DNA of 5,533 bases, taken from contig CAJXOV010000186.1 of the NCBI GenBank assembly GCA_913057815.1, positions 1 to 5,533 of the forward strand. Reading direction: 5' to 3'. Below the pieces are notes generated by a model. That model saw only the letters and a list, made by a program, of their open reading frames with translations, was not told where the DNA came from and made no database searches. The position numbers were made by a program, and so were the translations under genes. Each line of letters begins with the position of its first letter. The stretch's first letter is position 1. Source of the stretch: an uncultured Flavobacteriales bacterium (lineage in GTDB: Bacteria; Bacteroidota; Bacteroidia; Flavobacteriales_D; Sanyastnellaceae). Positions 1 to 5,533 of this stretch are shown here, in pieces.

Positions 1-41
1 TAGAGAGGTCTCGTGGGCTCGGAGATGTGTATAAGAGACAG
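1..41 (+). other. Untrimmed Nextera adapter, i7/Read 2 side (not biological)
   Basis: Positions 8-22 read GTCTCGTGGGCTCGG, the Nextera Read 2-side primer tail. Positions 23-41 read AGATGTGTATAAGAGACAG, the 19-bp Tn5 mosaic end. Together they form the complete 34-base Nextera Read 2 transposase adapter. The seven bases before it, TAGAGAG, match from memory the last seven bases of the N707 i7 index as written in the adapter (GTAGAGAG). Genomic sequence begins at 42. Any reading frame that continues into this segment is an artefact. Confidence 0.98.
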
Positions 42-910
42 GAATATTCCATGTAATTTTGGATATTATCTAAACTTCCACAAGTCTCACCAGCTAACAC
101 GCATGACGTCCAGCCAAGAGAAAGAGGTGTGTCATCTACTCCATCATCGATAAAGCAGTTGTCAGCTTCTCCGGGATCATTTGTTCCTCCCCATAAATGT
201 CTTAAGTTGATCCAATGTCCTACTTCATGTGTTAAAGTTCTTGATCTATTTTCATTACTAGTCCCTATTGAGCCTGTGTAATTATGAAGAAGAACTATTC
301 CGTCATTTGAAAGTCCAAAGTTTCCATCTACCGAAGATGGAATAAGAGTATACCCAGCAGCTCCTCCTGCATCTCTACATACCCATACATTTAAATATGA
401 ATCCCTCGGCCACATGCTTAAGCTCTTCATATTTTCTCCACCTTCATCGGTAAGAATACTTTGAACTCTATTAATTCCATTAGTACAGTTTCCACTCGGA
501 TCTCTTTGAGCCAGTTTAAATTCAATTTTTATGTCAGCTGGTAAACTTGAAAACTCTTCTATCACATCTTCTACATCTTCATTCTCTAATCTGAAATCTC
601 TGTTTAAGATTGTCATGGCATCATAAACCTGCTCATCTGAAATATTCTCAATTCCTCCATCATGAATTATGTGAAAAACAACAGGGATTAAATAGATTTC
701 TTCATCTCCTGATCTATTCGCAGTAAAGTCCATGGTGAAATCTTCGAGCTCGTTTTCGCTTTCTTCCATTTGTTCTCTTAGATGAGGATATTGAAGAAGT
801 AACATGTCGATTGCATCATATGTTCGACACTTTGGTACGTCTTGGGCTCCTAATTCTGAAAACACTCCTGTTAGAGTTATGATAATAAAGGAAAAAATGA
901 TTCGGTTCAT
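42..910 (-). CDS. Secreted M43-type (pappalysin/cytophagalysin-like) zinc metalloprotease, 3'-truncated
   Basis: This is the N-terminal 290 residues of a secreted metzincin protease. The ATG at 910-908 is chosen because it opens a signal peptide (MNRIIFSFIIITLTGVFSEL, probable cleavage after Ala22); the next Met, residue 36, would lose it. Cys28 lies in a KCRTYDAID stretch followed by a charged, propeptide-like segment. The catalytic domain starts near IPVVFHIIHDG (75-85). The core strand LNVWVCRD is at 173-180. The zinc motif HEVGHWINLRHLWGG is at 228-242, with His228, His232 and His238 as predicted ligands and Glu229 as predicted general base. Asn235 replaces the usual Gly of HExxHxxGxxH, a variant I recall in bacterial M43 proteins. 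The Met-turn NYMEYS is at 285-290. The frame then enters the adapter, so the rest of the domain and any T9SS sorting domain are missing. It is divergent from the propeller gene. Substrate unknown; family call strong. Confidence 0.93.
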
Positions 911-924
911 GAATTGGTTTTTTT

Positions 925-932
925 CAAAAGTA
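925..932 (-). promoter_or_regulatory. Candidate -7 box TACTTTTG for the protease gene
   Basis: The minus strand reads TACTTTTG, an exact TAnnTTTG match to the Bacteroidota primary sigma-factor -7 element. It lies 14 bp upstream of the protease ATG, which would give a leader of roughly 10 nt. No matching TTG -33 element was found 17-23 bp upstream, so the call rests on one box and its position. Confidence 0.42.
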
Positions 933-954
933 ACTACTAGGTTCTTATCATATG

Positions 955-970
955 TTACATTTGAATGTAA
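955..970. repeat. 16-bp inverted repeat, possible operator over the rightward -7 box
   Basis: The sequence TTACATTTGAATGTAA has perfect 7-bp arms (TTACATT and AATGTAA) around a 2-bp centre (TG). The dyad does not extend outward. Its short spacer and position over the TACATTTG box suit a dimeric repressor site better than an RNA hairpin. AT-rich DNA gives such dyads by chance at an appreciable rate, so the operator role is inference. Confidence 0.4.
956..963 (+). promoter_or_regulatory. Candidate -7 box TACATTTG for the propeller gene
   Basis: The plus strand reads TACATTTG, an exact TAnnTTTG match, 19 bp upstream of the ATG at 983, which would give a leader of roughly 15 nt. No clear TTG -33 element is present. 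The box lies inside the inverted repeat at 955-970, so a protein bound there would cover the promoter. Confidence 0.45.
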
Positions 971-982
971 TCTAACCCTCAA

Positions 983-2332
983 ATGAAAGTAAATATTGGA
1001 TTTTTAGTTTTTCTTGCTTTTTCTATTCAAGCTTATTCTCAGAATAGTGAGAATATTACTCTTTTGGCAAATTGGGATGGTGAAGATGTCCCATTCCATG
1101 GATCGGCTAAATACAATGATGTTTGGGGTTTCGAAGTAAACGGTCAAGAGTATGGATGTATAGGCTCAACTTTAGGTACTCACATTTTTACTCTTCCTGA
1201 AAATAATGAAATGGAAAATGTTGGATTTGTATCAGGGAAGTTCCAAGGCCCCGTTGTTCATCGAGATTTTGCCTTTTTCAAAGGTTATTTATATGCAGTT
1301 TGTGATCAAGGAAGTAGTTCGTTACAAGTAATTGATGTTTCGGGATTACCATCTTCAATAAATGTTGTGTTAGATGACACCACTCATGTCAGTACTGCTC
1401 ATAATGTAACAGTTGATGCGTCTGGAGAAAAGTTATATGTTTCAGGACCTGAAGGGAGTGCGTTAAAAGTATTTGATATTTCAACAACTCCAGGGAATCC
1501 TGAGTTAGTAAATGATTTTAACGATGTTGAATATGTTCATGATGTTTTTGCTAAGGATAATATTGCCTACTTAAGTGCAGGAAATCAAGGGCTATTCATT
1601 TTTGATTTTAGTATTCCTGAAGCTCCAGTTATTATTTCTTTTATAGATGGTTATCCTGATGAAGGATATAATCATTCAGGTTGGTTATCTCCTGATGGTA
1701 ATTATTTTGCCTTCGCTGATGAAACTCCTTCTAAAAGAATGAAAATAATAGATGTAAGGGACCCTTCAGATTTACAGGTGGTATCTTTATTCAACAGTGG
1801 TTTAAACGTGAATACGATGCCTCACAATTTGGAATGGATTGGAGATTTGATTTTTGTGTCACATTATTATGACGGGCTTCAGGTGTTTGATGTTTCTGAT
1901 GTTAGTAGTCCGAAGGTTTGTGCTTTCTATGATACATATCCTGAGGAGGATGTTCAGGGCAGAGGAGCTTGGGGTGTTCATGTCATGCCTTCTGGTAGAA
2001 TATTAATTTCTGATCGACAGACAGGTCTTTATTTGTTCAAGATGAAAAATGTTTTCCCAGTGGATGATGAAGTATGGTTATATCCTAATCCTATGGAAAC
2101 AGAGTTTTGTGTGAATCTTAGAAATGTAAATTATACAAAGGCTCATTTTCAGATTTTCAGTAGTAGTGGAGAGCTTGTGAAAGATGAAACATATTTAGAG
2201 CCAGATCAGAATAACAAAGATTACTTATTCAATGTTTTTGATCTAGCATCAGGCACATATCATATGAAAGTAACTTTAGATGATTCAGAAATAAGAAACC
2301 AATCGTTTATAGTGCAAGGAGAATCACCTTAA
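983..2332 (+). CDS. Choice-of-anchor B family LVIVD beta-propeller protein with type A T9SS sorting domain
   Basis: A complete 449-residue secreted protein. The ATG at 983 opens a signal peptide (residues 1-19, probable cleavage AYS|QN). Residues 24-355 carry the conserved signature of the choice-of-anchor B family: YNDVWGF (44-50), HRDFAFFKGYLYAV (93-106), YNHSGW (229-234), MPHNLEWIGD (279-288) and SHYYDGLQVFDVSD (293-306). Seven LVIVD-like strands recur every 45-50 residues: GTHIFTL 65, LQVIDVS 114, LKVFDIS 161, LFIFDFS 204, MKIIDVR 253, LQVFDVS 299 and LYLFKMK 349. This indicates a seven-bladed propeller, with the N-terminal NITLLANW strand probably closing the ring. Residues 364-446 form a type A (Por secretion) C-terminal domain with YPNP at 367-370, GTYHMKV at 424-430 and a terminal FIV. 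The protein should cross the outer membrane by T9SS and be anchored or released at the surface. The family's biochemical function is not known to me. It is divergent from the protease and overlaps the large adhesin gene by 9 bp at the stop. Confidence 0.93.
   Translation: MKVNIGFLVFLAFSIQAYSQNSENITLLANWDGEDVPFHGSAKYNDVWGFEVNGQEYGCIGSTLGTHIFTLPENNEMENVGFVSGKFQGPVVHRDFAFFKGYLYAVCDQGSSSLQVIDVSGLPSSINVVLDDTTHVSTAHNVTVDASGEKLYVSGPEGSALKVFDISTTPGNPELVNDFNDVEYVHDVFAKDNIAYLSAGNQGLFIFDFSIPEAPVIISFIDGYPDEGYNHSGWLSPDGNYFAFADETPSKRMKIIDVRDPSDLQVVSLFNSGLNVNTMPHNLEWIGDLIFVSHYYDGLQVFDVSDVSSPKVCAFYDTYPEEDVQGRGAWGVHVMPSGRILISDRQTGLYLFKMKNVFPVDDEVWLYPNPMETEFCVNLRNVNYTKAHFQIFSSSGELVKDETYLEPDQNNKDYLFNVFDLASGTYHMKVTLDDSEIRNQSFIVQGESP
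2324..2332. other. Tail-to-tail overlap of two convergent genes
   Basis: The plus-strand gene ends with TAA at 2330-2332. The minus-strand gene ends with TGA, read from the complement of TCA at 2324-2326. The last three codons of each gene, stops included, are therefore antisense to each other. No intergenic space exists for a terminator. The only dyad seen is a 4-bp AAGG/CCTT pair (2316-2319 and 2327-2330), too weak to call a terminator. Each transcript must end inside the other gene or run antisense through it. Confidence 0.95.
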
Positions 2333-5300
2333 GATAGTAACATGTCCTTTGTAGGTATGGATATCAGCTGACATTGAATCCTGCACTTCTAGTATCCAAG
2401 TGTAAACAGCGTTTCCAGCATAGTAATCTCCATTCGAAATTGATCCATCCCAGGCCACTCCTCTCTCAGTTGTCTCGAAAATTAGATTTCCTTCTCTTGA
2501 CCATATTTGAAATAAATAATTCTCAGCAGCTATTCCAACAGCGGAAGGCATAAACACTTCATTTAAATTGTCTCCATCTGGCGAAAATGCGTTTGGAACG
2601 TTTACTATTACAATTCCTTCTATGACCAGAAATTTGCAGATCGTATCTGCACAGCCAAATTCATTTTCAGCTTGAAGACATATGTTATACGAGTCTAAAC
2701 TGTTTGGCTCAAATTCAAAATAAGGATTAGTCCCAGTAGCTGTGAAAGCACCTTCTGCTTCCCATAAATAATTTGTTCCGCCAGAAGTTAGATTTATAAA
2801 TTGAACTTCAGGCTCTAAGATATTCGTTGGGTTCGGACTCCAGTCGAAATCTGCAGTAGGGTAGTCATAGACTATGATCGTTGGGTTGAAAGATGAAGTT
2901 CCGGTGCAGCCTTCGTCTGATGTAACGGTAATACTAGGAGTATAGTTTCCTGGATTCACATACGAATAAGTTACGTCAGTGCATATAGGAAGAGGAACAC
3001 TTCCATCTCCGAAATCCCATGAACAATTCCCTTGTAACGCAGCATCGGTTGTGTTTGAAAAGTTGACTGTAACAGGGTAACATCCATTTAATGTATCTAC
3101 GCTAAATGTTGGTTGTGGTGTAATATTCACATTCACATCAAATGATGCCGTTACTGGAATAGAACATCCATCTTCAACTGTCACAGAATAGGTAGTGCTG
3201 ATAGTAGGCATCACAGTAGTTATACAGTTGTTGATGATGCCAGTTTCAGGCACATCCCAAAAACAACTGAGTATACCCGTTCCACCTGATACTACAGATT
3301 CTAAGATGACTTGTTCTCCTTGGCATATGGTAATGTCATCATTGACTGTTACTGAAATTACTGGAGGAAAAGTAGCCAACATGTCTAAAGTGTCTGAAAA
3401 ACATTGGCCGGCATCATCGGTAGCGTAAACTTGAACAGAAATATCCTCAGTAGGTGTTAGATTTACCATTCCAGAGTTGGTGTTGAAATCCCCAGTGTTT
3501 GGTATCCAAAAATAATTGTAGTCGTTTACTCCGCCAGAGGCAGTTGCTTCAAAGGTTACATTGTCACCATCACACAAGTCTAACGTGTCGAAATTTGTGT
3601 TGATGAATAGCTCAGGGTTTGAATTGAGAGTTACTGTTGTGTCTGCTTCACACCCAATGTTATTTACCACAGTGATATCGTAATCAGTGGCAGGTAAATC
3701 CGTGAAAATTGGACTTAGTAGCTGGATTGTTGAATTGACTGTAATGGAATCTGCATTGACAGCTAATACTTCAATAATCCCTGTTTCATCTCCGAAACAA
3801 ATAGGATCTGTAATTAGTACATCTGTTATATAAAACTCTGCAATTTCTGTTATAAGTAGGGTTGAATCAGCTGTGCATCCAGAATCATCGGTGATGGAGA
3901 CTGTATAGGAATCAGCACAAAGATTAATAAGGCTAAGAGGATCTAATACATCTGCTATAGAATTTGTCCAGACCTCGGTAATAGCGCCAGTTCCACCAGT
4001 AATAGTTGGAGTAATGGTGCCTTCACATGTTCCAAAACATGTTTCTGATGTGTAATCTAGAGAAATATTTATTTCCGGATTTACATTAACAATAACGGAA
4101 TCAAGTCCAAAGCATCCTGGATTAAAAGCATCTTCTATTTGTAGAATAAAAGTGTCAGTCACCTGGGTGTTTAGAACATTTGGCGTTGCAATAGTATAAT
4201 CATCTAAATTTCCATTGTTCAGCCATGAGAGAGTACCCATTCCCATCCCGCTTAACACTGCTGGTTCACCAAAACAAACTGAAACATCTAGTCCTGCGTC
4301 AGACAGCGGTTGAGGTGGGACAGTGATTTCTAATGTGTCATGGTTTGCACAGATTCCATTGTTTACCTCTAAGTATACTTCAAATATAACATCAATAATT
4401 CCGCTATTTAAAACTGTGATTTGAGGAAACGCTCCAGTTAACGTGTCTAACACAGCTATGTTATTCGAAGTCCATTCATAAGTAAGTAGAGGATCATCAA
4501 TGGTTCCTAGGATATTTACACTGTTGGCACATGCACTAAAATCGATACCTGCGTCTATTATAGGTAATGGTGAATCGAGTAAGGTAATATTCTGCGCCAA
4601 TGAGCCGACACAATTGTTACTATCTATGAAGTTGATTAATGTATACTCCCCAGCAGCTAGTATGAAAGTAGAATCGGAAAGTGTAACCTGATTAAAAACT
4701 GTTGATTCTAGAGTCGTTATTTCTTGAAGCGTATAGTCGAATGGTGCTGTTCCGTTCAGGATGTCAATGAAAACTTGAGTAGAGTCATCCGTACAAATGA
4801 AACCATTTCCACTTAAAGTAGCCATTGGAGTAGTTACCTCAAGAACATTGTGGGTCGAGGTAATGGTGTCATTTTCACAACCGTCAATATTTCGTACTAA
4901 TTGTAATGTATATATACCTGGTATGCTGGCAGTAAATGTGCTATCACCTATAAAGTAACCCGCACTATCTTCAATCAAAACATTGTTTGGATCTAAAATC
5001 TCAAAATGCAATGGAGCATCACTAATTAATGTAAGAGGAACTTCAACTTCAGACCCTGGACATATGTTAGAAGTACCATCGATATTGGCTTGTGATAATT
5101 CTATTAGGGTCACGTCTACTTGACCATTAATAGTTCCGGGACACCCGTATGTGTCTTCAATAGCAGAAATAGTGTAAACACCATCTTCCAAGGCGTAATA
5201 TTCAAAAGGGGTTATTGAAGCCGTTATTTCATCTGGGATAACAGATCCAGGTGAATTCACATCAATCACCCAAGGTCCATCTCCTGTAAGAGTCATAGTT

Positions 5301-5496
5301 GTTAACAAAGAATCTCCAGCACAAATAGTTCCATCAATTGAAAAGTCAACATTTACCTCAGGAGCTAATAGTACAGTTGCTATCGTTTCTGATAGTGTTA
5401 CACAAGTGTTGTTGTCGTCAATAATTTCAATTAATTCAAAAGTCGTGTTTTCCGTTATTCCACCTGGAATAGCCGAAATCGAATACAGGCTATCTG
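2324..5496 (-). CDS. Large multidomain surface protein (Ig-like, SprB-like, PKD) with type B T9SS sorting domain, 5'-truncated
   Basis: The frame is open from the adapter junction to TGA at 2326-2324, giving 1056 residues; numbering starts at Asp1 (5494-5492). The N-terminus and signal peptide are missing. Leu63 (TTG at 5308) is not a credible start because the same domain pattern continues upstream of it. Residues 44-311 are three tandem units of about 90 residues (IC-G-D near the start, YT...GC near the end), preceded by part of a fourth. Residues 312-473 are two units opening with DAG(I/L)D and a Cys. Residues 474-623 are two SprB-like repeats (CFG...GTITPTITGGTG). Residues 624-792 are two SGG-containing Ig-like units. 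Residues 793-876 are a PKD domain with WDFGDGS at 826-832, and 878-958 a second PKD-like unit. Residues 961-1056 are the gliding-motility-associated type B domain, with NAFSPDGDNLNEVF and terminal YKGHVTILR. Paired cysteines suggest disulfides. It is probably an exported adhesin or matrix protein; the ligand is unknown. Confidence 0.92.
2327..2614 (-). other. Type B T9SS C-terminal sorting domain (gliding-motility-associated, CHU_C-like)
   Basis: This segment encodes the last 96 residues of the large surface protein. Its hallmarks are VPNAFSPDGDNLNEVF at the start, then FQIWSREGNLIFET, AWDGSISNG, AVYTWILEV and the terminal KGHVTILR. In this family, that order marks proteins exported by the type IX system along the type B route used by SprB-like gliding adhesins. 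The domain is complete up to the stop codon. Confidence 0.93.
4562..5365 (-). repeat. Three tandem divergent units of about 90 residues in the large surface protein
   Basis: Residues 44-132, 133-220 and 221-311 of the visible protein align by eye. Each begins with a short strand leading to IC(A/P/T)(G/D), then a middle segment, then YT(I/L) and a second Cys about 80 residues on (DTYGCPG, NIDGCEND, SNNCVG). The partial unit before them (1-43) has the same ending (DDNNTC). The repeats are protein-level only; the DNA has diverged so far that I see no long identical nucleotide repeat. They look like Ig-fold stalk modules with one disulfide each, which is inference. Confidence 0.6.
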
Positions 5497-5533
5497 CTGT
5501 CTCTTATACACATCTGACGCTGCCGACGAATAG
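5497..5533 (-). other. Untrimmed Nextera adapter, i5/Read 1 side (not biological)
   Basis: Positions 5497-5515 read CTGTCTCTTATACACATCT, the reverse complement of the Tn5 mosaic end. Positions 5516-5529 read GACGCTGCCGACGA, the reverse complement of the Nextera Read 1 tail. The final ATAG fits the start of a reverse-complemented i5 index; from memory S502 and S520 both fit. The last genomic base is 5496. The adapter adds an in-frame TAA (complement of 5504-5506) upstream of the large surface-protein gene. Confidence 0.98.

Larger units (their letters stand above)
911..982. promoter_or_regulatory. Divergent intergenic promoter region between protease and propeller genes
   Basis: These 72 bp separate two divergent start codons (910 on minus, 983 on plus) and must hold both 5' leaders. 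The sequence is strongly AT-rich. It has one exact match to the Bacteroidota -7 consensus TAnnTTTG on each strand, with 23 bp between them. No convincing -33 TTG box lies at the usual distance on either strand. Neither start codon has a Shine-Dalgarno motif; the protease start is preceded by an A-rich run (on minus, GAAAAAAACCAATTC), as is usual in this phylum. Predicted leaders are short, about 10-15 nt, if the -7 boxes are real. Confidence 0.6.

Noticed and set aside
23..41. 19-bp Tn5 mosaic ends at both termini as a transposon
   Set aside because: Each mosaic end is joined to a Nextera primer tail and part of an index, no transposase gene is present, and the interior is ordinary coding DNA. 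They are library-preparation sequences.
41..50. Perfect palindrome GGAATATTCC at the left junction
   Set aside because: Its first base is the last base of the adapter and the rest encodes the MEYS residues of the Met-turn. The symmetry is a coincidence of the junction.
804..986. Plus-strand 60-codon ORF
   Set aside because: Most of it is antisense to the signal peptide and pro-region of the protease and it runs across the promoter region. It has no recognisable domain and no start context of its own. The minus-strand frame has a clear signal peptide and family motifs.
2316..2330. AAGG/CCTT dyad at the convergent stops as a bidirectional terminator
   Set aside because: The stem is only 4 bp with a 7-base loop and has no U-tract on either side.
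3195..3428. Plus-strand 77-codon ORF
   Set aside because: It lies wholly antisense within the large surface-protein gene, whose Ig-like pattern is unbroken here. The predicted peptide is low-information and resembles no family.
4500..4691. Plus-strand 63-codon ORF
   Set aside because: It is antisense within the repeat region of the large surface-protein gene, with no promoter, start context or family similarity.
42..5496. A novel defence, mobile or biosynthetic system
   Set aside because: All DNA apart from 72 bp is coding for three secreted or surface proteins of recognisable families. No nuclease, transposase, CRISPR repeats, RNA gene or biosynthetic enzyme was seen.

Overview
The window is one AT-rich stretch of Bacteroidota DNA, most likely from a Flavobacteriales-type or related aquatic bacterium, flanked on both sides by untrimmed Nextera (Tn5) sequencing adapters. 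Only positions 42-5496 are biological. The Bacteroidota assignment rests on three things: two different type IX secretion system (T9SS) C-terminal sorting domains (type A and type B), exact TAnnTTTG -7 promoter boxes, and no Shine-Dalgarno sequence before either visible start codon. The species cannot be named from this sequence.

Layout: (1) 1-41 is the i7-side adapter. (2) 42-910, minus strand, is the N-terminal 290 residues of a secreted M43 (pappalysin/cytophagalysin-type) zinc metalloprotease, cut off just after its Met-turn by the adapter. (3) 911-982 is a 72-bp divergent intergenic region with one TAnnTTTG box facing each way and a 16-bp inverted repeat over the rightward box. (4) 983-2332, plus strand, is a complete 449-residue secreted protein of the choice-of-anchor B family: a probable seven-bladed LVIVD-type beta-propeller with a type A T9SS sorting domain. 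(5) 2324-5496, minus strand, is the C-terminal 1056 residues of a very large cell-surface protein made of Ig-like, SprB-like and PKD domains and ending in a type B (gliding-motility-associated) T9SS domain. Its N-terminus is lost in the right adapter. Its stop codon lies inside the end of the propeller gene, so the two genes overlap tail to tail by 9 bp. (6) 5497-5533 is the Read 1-side adapter.

All three proteins are secreted or surface proteins. The protease and propeller genes share a divergent promoter region and could be co-regulated. The large adhesin-like gene converges on them and is transcribed separately. I see no defence system, CRISPR array, mobile element, tRNA or rRNA. The observations most worth following are the adapter artefacts, which create a false protein tail and a false ORF boundary; a once-per-blade histidine pattern in the propeller; and the compact divergent promoter with its palindrome.
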